The notes beneath the pieces are model-generated. The model was not told the origin of the DNA. It saw only the letters and a program-made list of their open reading frames with translations, and made no database searches. Positions 19,165-29,961 of a DNA stretch of 64,000 nucleotides are shown piece by piece (the stretch's first letter is position 1; every line of letters starts with the position of its first letter). The position numbers and the translations under genes were made by a program. Source of the stretch: Bacteroidales bacterium (GTDB lineage: Bacteria > Bacteroidota > Bacteroidia > Bacteroidales > UBA1715); contig JAITUU010000045.1 of assembly GCA_031286165.1 (NCBI GenBank), forward strand, positions 1 through 64,000, given 5' to 3'.

Positions 19165-20202
19165 TTACAAACACCAATTCACAATAAAGAAAATACCGGC
19201 GGCGAGAGCGGCACTTACAGGAATTGTGAGAATCCATGCTACGAGTAGATTTTTGGTAACGCCCCAGCGCACGGCAGAAAGTCGCTTAACCGAACCAACA
19301 CCCATAATGGCACCGGTAATAGTGTGGGTGGTGCTTACGGGCACGTGTAGCATTTCGGAAATAAAGAGAGTAATAGAACCTGCTGTTTGCGCACAAAATC
19401 CTTCTACCGAAGTAATTTTGGTGATACCGCTACCCATAGTTTTCATAATTTTCCAGCCGCCGCACATGGTTCCCAGCGCAATGGCACTAAAACACGCAAG
19501 CGGTACCCACTCATGAATTTCTGCCATACTGCCCATGTTCATAAAACTCGGCAATCCGGGTAGGGCGCGGTTGGCTATCAAAAGCGCACCTATAATACCC
19601 ATTACTTTTTGCGAATCGTTCAAGCCATGTCCTATGCTGAGTGCGGCAGATGACACTAATTGCAAGCGTTTGAACCACTTATCGGCAGTTGCCGGTTTTG
19701 CGCGTTTACATACATGATAGGTTATAATGGTAACAAGTAAGCCGGCGAGCATACCAATGAGTGGTGCGGCGATAATAAAAATGGCAATAAAGCCAATAGT
19801 GCCGCCATTTACCACAAGAAAATTGAATCCGTTTCCGGCGATTGCTGCGCCTGCAAATCCACCAATGAGGGTGTGCGAAGATGAAGACGGAATACCAAGC
19901 CACCATGTGAGCAAATTCCACAAAATAGCGGCTATTAAGCCCGATGTTACAATAGGTGTGGTAATGTATTGTGAATGAACGGTTTTTGCTACTGTATTTG
20001 CTATACTTTCGCCAAATCCGCCCAAAAAGTGAATGGCTATGAAATATGCTACAAAATTGAAAAATGCCGCCCATAGTACGGCTTGCACGGGGGTAAGCAC
20101 ACGGGTAGAAACAACGGTTGCTATAGAATTAGCCGCATCGTGAAAGCCATTGATAAAATCGAAAATAAGTGCTAACAGTATAGTAACAATAAGTAAAGTC
20201 AT
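19165..20202 (-). CDS. PiT-family inorganic phosphate transporter
   Basis: The 345-residue protein has about ten membrane helices. It carries the two PiT signature repeats: DFINGFHDAANSIATVVSTR near the N-terminus and ALSIGHGLNDSQKVMGIIGA in the second half, plus VPVSTTHTITGAIMGVG near the end. It would import phosphate with protons or as a metal-phosphate complex. It starts 3 bases after the DUF47 gene, a usual PiT partner, so the two form an operon. Confidence 0.92.
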   Translation of the reverse strand: MTLLIVTILLALIFDFINGFHDAANSIATVVSTRVLTPVQAVLWAAFFNFVAYFIAIHFLGGFGESIANTVAKTVHSQYITTPIVTSGLIAAILWNLLTWWLGIPSSSSHTLIGGFAGAAIAGNGFNFLVVNGGTIGFIAIFIIAAPLIGMLAGLLVTIITYHVCKRAKPATADKWFKRLQLVSSAALSIGHGLNDSQKVMGIIGALLIANRALPGLPSFMNMGSMAEIHEWVPLACFSAIALGTMCGGWKIMKTMGSGITKITSVEGFCAQTAGSITLFISEMLHVPVSTTHTITGAIMGVGSVKRLSAVRWGVTKNLLVAWILTIPVSAALAAGIFFIVNWCL

Positions 20203-20205
20203 GGT

Positions 20206-20853
20206 TTATGCGTACTTTATAATAATGGTTTGCAGCGTTTTACCCACTGTTTTTATGGCATTGGCGGTTTTTTCGAGTTCGCGCATAATGCTTTTGAGTT
20301 TTATGATTTCTTTCATATCTTGCTCGTTGGCAAAAAGGTTAGTCAAAAACTCTTCGTAAATATCATCGGCTTGGTTTTCCATATCGCGCACTTCTCGGCA
20401 GCAACGGCGTATGTGTTTTGCATTTTTCTTAATGTTTGAGAGTCCTTGTATTGCCTCCACAAGTTTTTTTGCCGAACATTCCACCAATAGTGCTATGGTT
20501 TCGGCACTTTTGGGTAATTGCGGGTGTTGGTAAATAATAATTTTTTTCGCACAGAGATTTAAGTTGTCGGTAATATCGTCCAATCCGTTTGCTAAATTGT
20601 GAATATCCTCGCGGTCGAAAGGGGTAATAAAGGTAGTGTTCAATTCATCGAAAATGGTAAGAATTGTGGTATCGCCTTGCTTTTCCTGCGCTTTGATACC
20701 CTTTGCATATTCCAGCGATTTTTCAATATTGGTGCTTTTTACACAATCCACCATAATAGTGGCAGCATCGGCTGAAACTTGCGCCATTCGAGTAAGGAGA
20801 GTAACAAATTTAGGCTCTTTGGGCATAAATATTGCAAAAAATGAATTGTTCAT
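20206..20853 (-). CDS. DUF47 family protein (PhoU-like PiT partner)
   Basis: This 215-residue, almost wholly helical cytoplasmic protein is typical of the DUF47/YkaA group (about 205-220 residues). It shows the metal-binding type motif KAQEKQGDTTILTIFDELN followed by FITPFDREDIHNLANGLDDI, as in PhoU-like proteins. It is encoded directly upstream of the PiT transporter (3-base gap). Such proteins are thought to regulate or assemble with PiT transporters. Confidence 0.88.
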   Translation of the reverse strand: MNNSFFAIFMPKEPKFVTLLTRMAQVSADAATIMVDCVKSTNIEKSLEYAKGIKAQEKQGDTTILTIFDELNTTFITPFDREDIHNLANGLDDITDNLNLCAKKIIIYQHPQLPKSAETIALLVECSAKKLVEAIQGLSNIKKNAKHIRRCCREVRDMENQADDIYEEFLTNLFANEQDMKEIIKLKSIMRELEKTANAIKTVGKTLQTIIIKYA

Positions 20854-21006
20854 ACGCTCGTGAGTGTTATATTTTTTAGTTTTTTACACTATTTGTAATT
20901 GTAGTGCAAAGAAACGGCTTTTTTATAAAACGAAGAAGAAAAATTGTGCTTTTTTCGTTTTGTTTGTAACAAAAATTTTGTTATAACCTCCAATTCGGAA
21001 ACACGT

Positions 21007-21034
21007 GGATTGCTTCTCTGCGTGCACAATGACA
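21007..21034 (-). repeat. CATTG...GAAGCAATCC dispersed repeat, inverted copy
   Basis: Read on the minus strand this is TGTCATTGTGCACGCAGAGA followed by AGCAATCC, matching the copy at 19076-19106 at both ends but diverged in the middle. The two copies are in opposite orientation and bracket the PiT-DUF47 operon. Confidence 0.6.
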
Positions 21035-21046
21035 CTTGTGCGATTT

Positions 21047-21772
21047 TCAATTTTCAATTAATTGTGCTATTTGTTTGAGCGAAATAGTTCCTTCGTAAAT
21101 TGCTTTTCCGGTAATTACGGCATCAATTCCTTCGGCATTGAGTTCTTCTATATCGCTCATGTGTGCCACGCCGCCGCTTGCCACCACGTATAAATCAGAA
21201 AATTGTGCTTTAATGCGTTTGTAGAGTTCCGTAGCAGGTCCTTGCAACATTCCGTCTTTACTTATGTCGGTGCAAATAGTTTGCAAAACCCCTTTTTCTC
21301 TGTATGATTGCAGAAAATCGAAGAGAGGAAGTTGGGTACTTTCCTGCCAACCGCTAATTGCTATCATATTGTTCTGTACATCGGCACCGAGAATAATTTT
21401 TTCGGCTCCGTAGGTGCTAATCCACTGCGTGAAAAGTTCTGGATTTTTTACGGCTATGCTACCGCCGGTAATCATGGCAGCACCCGAATTGAAGGCTATG
21501 CGTAAATCTTCGTTTGATTTCAATCCTCCGCCAAAATCTATTACCAAATTGGTGTTTCGAGCAATAGTTTCCAATACTTTGTAATTGATTATGCGGTTAC
21601 TTTTTGCACCGTCTAAATCTACCAAATGCAGGCGAGTAATGCCGTGGTCTTCAAATTGCTTGGCTACTTCCAGCGGCTGTTCGTTATACACTTTTTTCTG
21701 TGCATAATCGCCTTGAGAGAGTCGCACGCACTTTCCTTCTATAATATCTATGGCGGGAATTATTTGTATCAT
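21047..21772 (-). CDS. hisA: phosphoribosylformimino-5-aminoimidazole carboxamide ribotide isomerase
   Basis: HisA catalyses the Amadori isomerisation of ProFAR in histidine synthesis. The 241-residue half-barrel pair starts with [20 protein letters not shown], with catalytic Asp9. [31 protein letters not shown] with the second catalytic Asp, and [16 protein letters not shown] follow. No other his gene lies in the window, so the pathway is split, or hisA was moved. fabD starts directly upstream (1-base spacing), so the two share a transcript. Confidence 0.95.
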   Translation of the reverse strand: MIQIIPAIDIIEGKCVRLSQGDYAQKKVYNEQPLEVAKQFEDHGITRLHLVDLDGAKSNRIINYKVLETIARNTNLVIDFGGGLKSNEDLRIAFNSGAAMITGGSIAVKNPELFTQWISTYGAEKIILGADVQNNMIAISGWQESTQLPLFDFLQSYREKGVLQTICTDISKDGMLQGPATELYKRIKAQFSDLYVVASGGVAHMSDIEELNAEGIDAVITGKAIYEGTISLKQIAQLIEN

Positions 21773-22657
21773 CTAAATCTCCGCACTTACGGCTTCTACG
21801 TCTTTGTTCACTTTTTTTACAAGTCCTTGCAATACTTTACCCGGACCTACTTCTACAAAACTTGTAATGCCATCGGCTATCATATTTTGCACCGTTTGTG
21901 TCCAGCGTACAGGAGCAGTAAGTTGTTCAATCAAGTTTACTTTGATTTTTGTAGCATCGGTATATGGTTGTGCATCAACGTTTTGATACACGGGGCATAT
22001 AGGATTTTTAAATTCTGTGGCTGCAATGGCTGCTTCCAATTCTACGCGGGCAGATTCCATGAGCGGCGAGTGAAATGCACCGCCTACGGGGAGTTTGAGG
22101 GCGCGTTTTGCTCCTTTGGCAAGCAAAAGTTCGCAGGCTTTGTCTATGCCGGCATTGCTGCCCGAAATTACTAATTGACCGGGGCAGTTGTAATTTGCTG
22201 CCACGACTACTTCGCCTTCTATTGATGCGCACACATCTTCTACCGTTTTGTCGTCTAAATTCAAAATAGCCGCCATAGTGGAAGGATTGAGTTCGCAGGC
22301 TTTTTGCATTGCTTGTGCGCGTTTTGAAACTAACACCAATCCGTCTTCAAAACTCAATGCACCGGCTGCCACCAATGCTGAAAATTCGCCCAATGAATGA
22401 CCTGCTACTGCGTTGGGAGTGAATGTATTGCCCAAAACTTTTGCCATAATTACCGAGTGTAAAAATACCGCCGGTTGGGTTACTTTGGTTTGTTTTAAAT
22501 CTTCGTCAGTACCGGCAAACATAAGGTCGGTAATGCGAAATCCCAAAATTTCGTTTGCTTTTTCAAATAATTCTTTTGCCTGTGCGTAATTGTCGTACAA
22601 ATCTTTGCCCATACCCACAAATTGCGCCCCTTGTCCGGGAAAAACGTATGCTTTCAT
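21773..22657 (-). CDS. fabD: malonyl-CoA:ACP transacylase
   Basis: FabD loads malonyl units onto ACP for fatty acid synthesis. The 294-residue protein starts MKAYVFPGQGAQFVGMGKDL. The nucleophile elbow GHSLGE is at about 86-91 and the partner His is in GGAFHSPLM, about residue 193. The C-terminal VEVGPGKVLQGLVKKV is conserved. Length matches the family. The stop codon is adjacent to the hisA start, suggesting coupled translation. Confidence 0.95.
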   Translation of the reverse strand: MKAYVFPGQGAQFVGMGKDLYDNYAQAKELFEKANEILGFRITDLMFAGTDEDLKQTKVTQPAVFLHSVIMAKVLGNTFTPNAVAGHSLGEFSALVAAGALSFEDGLVLVSKRAQAMQKACELNPSTMAAILNLDDKTVEDVCASIEGEVVVAANYNCPGQLVISGSNAGIDKACELLLAKGAKRALKLPVGGAFHSPLMESARVELEAAIAATEFKNPICPVYQNVDAQPYTDATKIKVNLIEQLTAPVRWTQTVQNMIADGITSFVEVGPGKVLQGLVKKVNKDVEAVSAEI

Positions 22658-22689
22658 ATCTTTTAGTTAGTTATTTAATTGTTAGTTAT

Positions 22690-22722
22690 CAACTTTCAAT
22701 TTTCAATTTTCAGTTTCCAATT
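22690..22722. repeat. TTTCAAC/TTTCAAT heptamer-type array
   Basis: The run AACTTTCAATTTTCAATTTT followed by CAGTTTCCAATT is the reverse complement style of the GTTGAAA array at 10052. It lies in the 198-base divergent gap between fabD and the aminotransferase gene. Confidence 0.6.
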
Positions 22723-22855
22723 ATTGTTTTTCGCTCGCAAAAGTAGTTAAAATTTTTGATTACACCGTAAAATACCCCAAAAAAGGTATTCACTCTTTGT
22801 TACTTTCTTGCTATTTTTGTGCTGTAAAAATATCAATAACCAAAGAAAACAAGCA

Positions 22856-24010
22856 ATGACCTACAATTTTGATACGGTAATAGACCGTAGTAATACTTAT
22901 GCCGTGAAATACGATATTGTGCACAAAAAAGGATTGCCGCTCGACACGCTGCCCATGTGGGTTGCCGATATGGATTTTTCTGCACCGCCCGAAGTGTTGG
23001 CAGATTTGCAACGCACCGTTGCGCACGGTATCTTCGGTTATTCCGAACCGGAAGATGCGTATTATAATGCAGTTATTGAGTGGTTTTCGGCGCGATTCGG
23101 CTATCGAGTGCAGCAGCAGGATATAGTGCTTTCGCCCGGATTGGTATTTGGGCTGGCACAGGCAGTGCGTGCGTTTACCGCGCCGGGCGATGCGGTGATT
23201 ATTCAAACACCGGTGTATTACCCATTCTACAACGTGGTACGCGACAATGGTCGCACGCTTGTAACTAATTCGCTATTGTATAAAAATGGCGCGTATAGTA
23301 TTGATTTTGAAGATTTTGAGCGAAAAATAATTGTAAACAAGGTAAAACTCTTTATTTTGTGTAGTCCGCACAATCCGGTAGGGCGGGTGTGGACACGTGC
23401 CGATCTCGAACAACTAAATGCAATTTGCACCGCACATAATGTCCTCATTATTTCCGATGAAATCCATTGCGATTTTGTATGGGGCGAGCACGCGCACACG
23501 TGTTTTGCTCTGATAAACGAAGATGCCATAGTAGCCACAGCACCGAGTAAAACCTTCAATTTGGCTGGTTTGCAGGCATCGAATATATTTGTGAAAAATG
23601 AAACATTGCGTAAAAAATTATCTGACGAATTGTATAGCAGCGGGTATCATCAACTCAGCACACCGGGTATAGTATCGTGCCAAAGTGCCTACGAAAAAGG
23701 CGGCGCGTGGTTAGATGAGTTGAAACGGTATTTGGAAGAAAATATTCGTAGCGTACAGGAATTTTTGAAAACTCGTTTGCCTCAAATTAAACTCGTAGAA
23801 ACGCAGGCAACCTACTTGCTTTGGCTCGATTTTTCGGCTTACGGCTTGCAGGACGAAGAAATCAATCGCCGCATAGTGGAAGATGCCCATCTGTGGTTCA
23901 ATCGCGGACGAATATTTGGCGATGAAGGGAGTGGCTTTCAGCGAATTAATATAGCCTGCCCTCGTGCAATTATCAATGAGGCACTGCGCCGGTTGGAGCA
24001 CGTATTTTAG
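22856..24010 (+). CDS. MalY/PatB-type aminotransferase (cystathionine beta-lyase)
   Basis: This is a 384-residue fold-type I PLP enzyme. The start MTYNFDTVIDRSNTYAVKYD and LPMWVADMDFSAPPEV are typical of the MalY/PatB group of C-S lyases, which split cystathionine to homocysteine. The PLP lysine is Lys232 in SKTFNLAG. IISDEIHCDFVW carries the Asp that binds the PLP ring, and FQRINIACPRA the carboxylate-binding Arg. A TATTTTTG at 22812-22819 looks like the -7 box, which excludes the ATG at 22808. The 3' end overlaps the convergent lipoprotein gene by 4 bases. Confidence 0.88.
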   Translation: MTYNFDTVIDRSNTYAVKYDIVHKKGLPLDTLPMWVADMDFSAPPEVLADLQRTVAHGIFGYSEPEDAYYNAVIEWFSARFGYRVQQQDIVLSPGLVFGLAQAVRAFTAPGDAVIIQTPVYYPFYNVVRDNGRTLVTNSLLYKNGAYSIDFEDFERKIIVNKVKLFILCSPHNPVGRVWTRADLEQLNAICTAHNVLIISDEIHCDFVWGEHAHTCFALINEDAIVATAPSKTFNLAGLQASNIFVKNETLRKKLSDELYSSGYHQLSTPGIVSCQSAYEKGGAWLDELKRYLEENIRSVQEFLKTRLPQIKLVETQATYLLWLDFSAYGLQDEEINRRIVEDAHLWFNRGRIFGDEGSGFQRINIACPRAIINEALRRLEHVF

Positions 24011-24513
24011 TTTTTTTCAATATTTTGCACGTCCATTAAAACATCGGTGTGATGATGTCCGGAAATGGCACTGAACAATGTGCCGGTTACTATCACTTGT
24101 TGGTTTGTATAGTTGGCAAATAGCACGCCGGCGGTTGATGCTAATTGAATTTTCGCAACGTTGTATTTCGTAAAATCTCCATCACCTTCCTCGCGTTCGC
24201 TTTCGTCAATGGTGGAAAGTACGTTGATAGGGCTTTCGAGAAGGAGTATATACGCCTCTTCTTTACTATCGGTTTGCGGATTTTCGCCATATCCCGGAGG
24301 TCCGAAAAATGTTTCTACGATGATTGTTCCCGTAATGATAGAAACTTCGGGTTCGTAATAATAATCCGTTTGTGCAGAAATTGTTTCAATACCGGCTTTT
24401 TGCGATAGCGAATCGGTATTTGCTTCGTTGTGTGAGGTGGAAGTATTGGTGCAGCACGCAAAAAAACAGATAGAAACAAGAAATGCAAAGAAAGATACAT
24501 ATTTGGTTTTCAT
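24007..24513 (-). CDS. lipoprotein with DUF4431-like domain
   Basis: This 168-residue protein has a lipoprotein signal (FLVSICFFACCTNT, lipid Cys about 20-21), a short Ser/Thr/Asn linker and a beta-rich domain. The string ITGTIIVETFFGPPGYGENP followed by DSKEEAYILLL resembles DUF4431, a domain of unknown function found in small secreted proteins. Nothing nearby explains its role. Confidence 0.6.
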   Translation of the reverse strand: MKTKYVSFFAFLVSICFFACCTNTSTSHNEANTDSLSQKAGIETISAQTDYYYEPEVSIITGTIIVETFFGPPGYGENPQTDSKEEAYILLLESPINVLSTIDESEREEGDGDFTKYNVAKIQLASTAGVLFANYTNQQVIVTGTLFSAISGHHHTDVLMDVQNIEKN

Positions 24514-24553
24514 GGCGTTACGGTTTTAATTTGTAGCGATATTGTGGAAAAAT

Positions 24554-24970
24554 TCACACAAACAAACGCAGTAATTGCTCCGTTTGTTTTTTCTTGAATT
24601 TTGAAAAATCGAGTTTTTGCACAAACACGCTGTGTTTCATGCTTTTTAATTTTTTTTGAAAATCCTGAATTTCTTCTTCGGAAGAAACATTGCTCACACG
24701 GAGAATGTAATCGGTTTTTTCGAGAAAATCCACACATAAGGTGTTGATAATAGATTTATTCACGCGCAGGTCTATGCGCAGGTGGTGCAGTTCGCTATCG
24801 CTGGTGTAGCGGTTGAAATAAGAGTTTTCGTCTGCCGAAGGTGCTATGCGCAGGGCTATTTTAAAGGTTTCGTTCAGTGCGGCGCAAAATCCAAATTCAT
24901 TGAGTGCCGATGTTACTGCAAAAAACGTGGAATGTTCGTTGCGAGTAGGAGTGAAGGTAATAGATTTCAT
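24554..24970 (-). CDS. hypothetical protein downstream of atpC
   Basis: This 138-residue soluble protein has no signal or membrane segment and I did not recognise it. It has two similar-sized halves: a mixed alpha/beta first half (SITFTPTRNEHSTFFAVTSA) and a Lys-rich C-terminal half (FQKKLKSMKHSVFVQKLDFS). It is on the same strand as atpDC and starts 79 bases after atpC, so it may be co-transcribed. The reading frame is long for its position and its codon use resembles the neighbours, so I take it as real. Confidence 0.55.
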   Translation of the reverse strand: MKSITFTPTRNEHSTFFAVTSALNEFGFCAALNETFKIALRIAPSADENSYFNRYTSDSELHHLRIDLRVNKSIINTLCVDFLEKTDYILRVSNVSSEEEIQDFQKKLKSMKHSVFVQKLDFSKFKKKQTEQLLRLFV

Positions 24971-24972
24971 GC

Positions 24973-25046
24973 TAATAACTGAATAATTGAGTACTGAAAT
25001 AACTGAATAACCGAATCTATCATTCAGTTATTCAGTCATTCTGTTA
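24973..25046. repeat. AACTGAAT imperfect inverted repeat
   Basis: The left side repeats AACTGAATAA/AACTGAATAACCGAAT and the right side reads ATTCAGTTATTCAGTCATTC, so the two sides can pair as a long imperfect hairpin. It fills the gap between atpC and the following hypothetical gene. No U-tract follows, so it is not a standard terminator. Confidence 0.6.
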
Positions 25047-25049
25047 TTG

Positions 25050-25286
25050 TTAGTCTGCCAGCACAATTACTTTGTGGTTCGATTGTTCTACCACTCCGCC
25101 ATTGATTGGAAAACTGTGTTTTTCGCCCTTATCATCAACTATGCTCACCACTCCCTGTGTGAGGGTGGAAATAATAGCCGCGTGATTTTCGAGTATTTCA
25201 AACGAACCGCTTGTGCCGGGTAGATTGACTTGTTTTGCACTCCCTTTGAAAATATCGCTTGAAGGACTTAAAATTTCTATTTCCAT
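25050..25286 (-). CDS. atpC: F1F0 ATP synthase epsilon subunit, short form
   Basis: The 78-residue protein contains only the N-terminal beta-sandwich of the epsilon subunit (MEIEILSPSSDIFKGSAKQV, FEILENHAAIISTLTQG). The C-terminal two-helix inhibitory domain of the 130-140-residue E. coli type is missing. Short AtpC proteins of this size are usual in Bacteroidetes, so this is not a truncation artefact. It follows atpD by 11 bases. Confidence 0.9.
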   Translation of the reverse strand: MEIEILSPSSDIFKGSAKQVNLPGTSGSFEILENHAAIISTLTQGVVSIVDDKGEKHSFPINGGVVEQSNHKVIVLAD

Positions 25287-25297
25287 ATCGCTATTGT

Positions 25298-26833
<1,536 letters not shown>

Positions 26834-26880
26834 TTACATTTGTACAAATATTGTGTTTTTTTTTCAAACAGCAATACGGA

Positions 26881-28293
26881 TTAGAGTTTTTTTTCCAACA
26901 AAACTACATTTTCCACGTGATGTGTGTGGGGAAACATATCCACTGCCTGCGATTTTTTTACGTTGTACAGGGTACTGAGTAATTGAATATCACGTGCTTG
27001 CGTGGCAGGATTACAACTTACATACACAATTCTGTGCGGAGCGCATCGTAGAATGGTTTCTACCACATCGGGGTGCATTCCCGCGCGAGGTGGGTCGGTT
27101 ATTAATACATCGGGTTTTCCGTGCGCGGCTATAAAGTCATCGTTGAGCACATCTTTCATGTCGCCGGCAAAAAATACGGTGTTGTGAACATTGTTTTGCG
27201 CAGAATTTTCTTTTGCATCGTCTATTGCTTCGGGCACGTATTCTATTCCCACAACTTTTTTCGCCTGTGCTGCCACAAAATTGGCAATGGTGCCGGTGCC
27301 GGTGTAGAGGTCATACACGGTTTCGCTGCCGGTGAGTTGGGCAAACGAGCGTGCTATACTATATAGCGTGTGCGCCTGCTCGGAATTTGTTTGGTAAAAC
27401 GATTTTGCACCGATTTTGAAGTGCAGATTTTCCATAGTTTCCACTATGTAATTGCGCCCGGCGAAGGTGATAATTTCTTGGTCGTGAATGGTATCGTTTG
27501 CTTTTTGATTGATTACATATAATAGTGAAGTAAGTTGTGGAAATGTTTCTTTCACGGCTTGGAGCAGGGTGGTAATTTTTTCGCTGTCGTTTTCGTAGAA
27601 CACTATAACCACCATAGTTTCGCCGGTGGTGGTGGTGCGAATTATGAGATTGCGCAAAAGCCCCGCGTGATTGCGAATGTCGAAAAACGTGTAATGGTGC
27701 GCGTAGGCAAAATCGCGAATAAAATTGCGGATTTCGTTGCTTTCTTCCGTTTGCAGGTAGCATTTTTCTATGTTCACCACTTTGTCGAAAAGTCCGGGAA
27801 TGTGGAAGCCAAGTGCGTTGGGCTTGGTCATTTTTTCGTTTGTGGCTATTTCTTCGGTGCTGAGCCAGCGTTTGTTGGAAAAGGTAAATTCCAATTTATT
27901 GCGATACCACTCTGTTTTTGCCGATGCTGCTATGGGCAAAAATTCTTCTATGTGCACGTGTCCTATGCGCGTGAGTTGGTCTATTACTTGCTGCTGCTTG
28001 TATTGTAACTGCTGCGCGTAGGGCAAAATTTGCCATTTGCAACCGCCGCACACGCCAAAGTGCGCACAAAAAGCCTCTTGGCGAAGATTGCTTTTTTCTA
28101 CAAACGATTGCACGCGAGCCTCGCAGTAGTTTTTTCGTTTTTTTGTGAGTTGAATATTCACCACATCGCCCGGCACCACGCCTTCTATAAATACCACAAG
28201 GTCTTCTATTTTGGCAATAGCCTTACCTTCGGCGGCAATGGTTTCTATGCGTACATGTTCTATGAAAGGAAGTCTTTTTTGTCGTTTGCTCAT
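26881..28293 (-). CDS. 23S rRNA (uracil-5)-methyltransferase, RlmD/RumA family
   Basis: The 470-residue SAM-dependent enzyme has an N-terminal TRAM domain (about 1-65), then the [4Fe-4S] cysteines in CAHFGVCGGCKW (about 76-87) with an upstream or downstream partner, an RNA-binding middle part and a Rossmann methylase with YDLYTGTGTIANF, ITDPPRAG and the catalytic VSCNPATQARD near residue 424. The fold is that of RumA/RlmD, which makes m5U in 23S rRNA. Paralogues may methylate tRNA instead, so the target is inferred. Divergent from the TonB-like gene at 28417. Confidence 0.88.
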   Translation of the reverse strand: MSKRQKRLPFIEHVRIETIAAEGKAIAKIEDLVVFIEGVVPGDVVNIQLTKKRKNYCEARVQSFVEKSNLRQEAFCAHFGVCGGCKWQILPYAQQLQYKQQQVIDQLTRIGHVHIEEFLPIAASAKTEWYRNKLEFTFSNKRWLSTEEIATNEKMTKPNALGFHIPGLFDKVVNIEKCYLQTEESNEIRNFIRDFAYAHHYTFFDIRNHAGLLRNLIIRTTTTGETMVVIVFYENDSEKITTLLQAVKETFPQLTSLLYVINQKANDTIHDQEIITFAGRNYIVETMENLHFKIGAKSFYQTNSEQAHTLYSIARSFAQLTGSETVYDLYTGTGTIANFVAAQAKKVVGIEYVPEAIDDAKENSAQNNVHNTVFFAGDMKDVLNDDFIAAHGKPDVLITDPPRAGMHPDVVETILRCAPHRIVYVSCNPATQARDIQLLSTLYNVKKSQAVDMFPHTHHVENVVLLEKKL

Positions 28294-28358
28294 TGTTTTT
28301 GTTTTTTACGAGTGGCAAAGGTAGCAAGAAAATTTGTGTTTGAGAATAAAAAATCGCT

Positions 28359-28389
28359 TTTGTACGTTATTAAAAATAGTGTACTTTTG
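28359..28389 (+). promoter_or_regulatory. promoter of the TonB-like gene
   Basis: TTTG at 28359-28362, exactly 19 bases, then TACTTTTG at 28382-28389: a consensus Bacteroidetes promoter. The start site near 28395 supports the ATG at 28417 over all upstream in-frame ATGs. Confidence 0.7.
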
Positions 28390-28416
28390 ACCACATTTGT
28401 AATTCTATTACATACT

Positions 28417-29148
28417 ATGAAAGCTCTATTGATTGCATTTTTTGTATTTTTTTCGCTTGTGGTGCAGGCGCAGGGCGAATATTATGTGAACGAAGAAAAG
28501 CAACCCACCGATAGTGCACACGCAAAATATGTGCTGCGAATGACGTTATTCAACGAACTTACCGATAGGGGCGTGATTACAATTTCTACTGTGAGCGGCA
28601 CGCTTGTTGCGGAAACGGAATACAAAAATATTCGTACCAATGCAGTGATGGACGGTGTGCGCCGAGAATATTTTCCGAACGGAAAACTGAAAGCCGAAAT
28701 TTCGTACAAAAACGGATTGCTGCACGGTACAGTGAAAACCTACTACAACACAGGCTCCATAAAACGCCACGATGAATACAACAAAGCTGCGCTTGTGCAC
28801 GGGCAGTGCTACGGCATGAATGGTTCAAAAGACAGATATACAGAATTTTACACGCCTTCTTCCTATGCCGATGGCGACCGTGCGCTCTATAAATTTGTAT
28901 TTTTGAATACCTACTATCCCGATAATGTGAAGCAAGAAAGCATTTGCGGAGCGGTGATTGTGCGGCTGAATATTTCTAAAAAAGGCGATGTTGTACAGCG
29001 CGAAATTGCGGAATCCCTACACCCCGAATTAGATAACGAGGCTTTGCGCGTGGCGCGATTGATTACCAAATTTACCCCGGCAAAGCAAGACGGCGAGTGG
29101 GTAGAAAGCGTGTATATGCTGCGAGTACCTTTTGAAATAAAACCTTAA
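28417..29148 (+). CDS. secreted protein with MORN/YwqK-like repeats and TonB C-terminal domain
   Basis: The 243-residue protein has a signal peptide (about 1-20, ending VVQAQ). A toxin-antitoxin YwqK-like repeat region (REYFPNGKLKAEISYKNGLL, then HGTVKTYYNTGSIKRHDEYN) is followed by a TonB-type C-terminal domain (GAVIVRLNISKKGDVVQREI to YMLRVPFEIKP). The open frame extends further upstream to 28030, but that part is antisense to the rRNA methylase gene. The role is unknown; such domain pairs are common in Bacteroidetes envelopes. ispE follows after 12 bases. Confidence 0.8.
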   Translation: MKALLIAFFVFFSLVVQAQGEYYVNEEKQPTDSAHAKYVLRMTLFNELTDRGVITISTVSGTLVAETEYKNIRTNAVMDGVRREYFPNGKLKAEISYKNGLLHGTVKTYYNTGSIKRHDEYNKAALVHGQCYGMNGSKDRYTEFYTPSSYADGDRALYKFVFLNTYYPDNVKQESICGAVIVRLNISKKGDVVQREIAESLHPELDNEALRVARLITKFTPAKQDGEWVESVYMLRVPFEIKP

Positions 29149-29160
29149 ACACCTTACAAA

Positions 29161-29961
29161 ATGCTGACATTTCCCAATGCAAAAATAAATATAGGGCTGC
29201 GAATTGTAGAAAAACGCTCCGATGGTTACCATAATTTAGAATCACTGTTTTACCCTGTGCGCGGTTTGCGCGATTGCTTGGAAATAGGGAGTGCGCATGA
29301 ATTACAGTTTATAAACACCGGCTTGCACATAGATGCGCCGGCGGAAAAAAACTTGTGCGTAACGGCATGGAAACTTCTTCATGAACAGTATGGCATTGCG
29401 CCGGTGCGTATTCATTTACATAAAATTATTCCCTTTGGTGCGGGTTTGGGCGGCGGTTCTGCCGATGCTGCTTTTGTACTCACCGCGCTCAATGAGTATT
29501 TTGACTTGCAACTTTCGGTAGAAACGGTGGAAGTATTGGCACTGCAACTCGGTAGCGATTGCCCGTTTTTTGTGCGCAATCGTCCGCAGTTTGTGCAAGG
29601 TCGCGGTGAAATTTTTACACCTGCCACCATTGATTTGAGCGGCTACTATATAGTGCTGGTAAATCCGGGTATTCATGTGAGCACTGCGCAGGCATACGCC
29701 GGCGTGAAACCGCTTAAACGTGCGAAAACACTCTTTGAAGAATTTGACCCCAATCCGCAGCATTGGCGCGGCGTGGTGGAAAACGATTTTGAACCATCGG
29801 TTTGTACTCAATTTCCTGCCATTGCAGAACTCAAAACTGCCATGTATGCCGCCGGTGCGCTCTATGCCGCCATGAGCGGAAGCGGTTCTACGGTGTATGG
29901 AATTTTTGAAGAAAAACCGCAGGTGCAATTCAAAAACATTATTTGGGAAGGAGGGTTATAG
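29161..29961 (+). CDS. ispE: 4-diphosphocytidyl-2-C-methyl-D-erythritol kinase
   Basis: IspE phosphorylates CDP-ME in the MEP isoprenoid pathway. The 266 residues carry the N-terminal FPNAKINIGLRIVEKRSDGY, the GHMP-kinase ATP loop IPFGAGLGGGSADAAF (about 89-104) and the C-terminal YAAMSGSGSTVYGIF. The gene overlaps the convergent D-lactate dehydrogenase gene by 6 bases, and follows the TonB-like gene closely. Confidence 0.95.
   Translation: MLTFPNAKINIGLRIVEKRSDGYHNLESLFYPVRGLRDCLEIGSAHELQFINTGLHIDAPAEKNLCVTAWKLLHEQYGIAPVRIHLHKIIPFGAGLGGGSADAAFVLTALNEYFDLQLSVETVEVLALQLGSDCPFFVRNRPQFVQGRGEIFTPATIDLSGYYIVLVNPGIHVSTAQAYAGVKPLKRAKTLFEEFDPNPQHWRGVVENDFEPSVCTQFPAIAELKTAMYAAGALYAAMSGSGSTVYGIFEEKPQVQFKNIIWEGGL

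Noticed and set aside
28030..28416. Longer N-terminus for the TonB-like protein
   Set aside because: It runs antisense through the rRNA methylase gene; a consensus promoter and a signal peptide fit the ATG at 28417.
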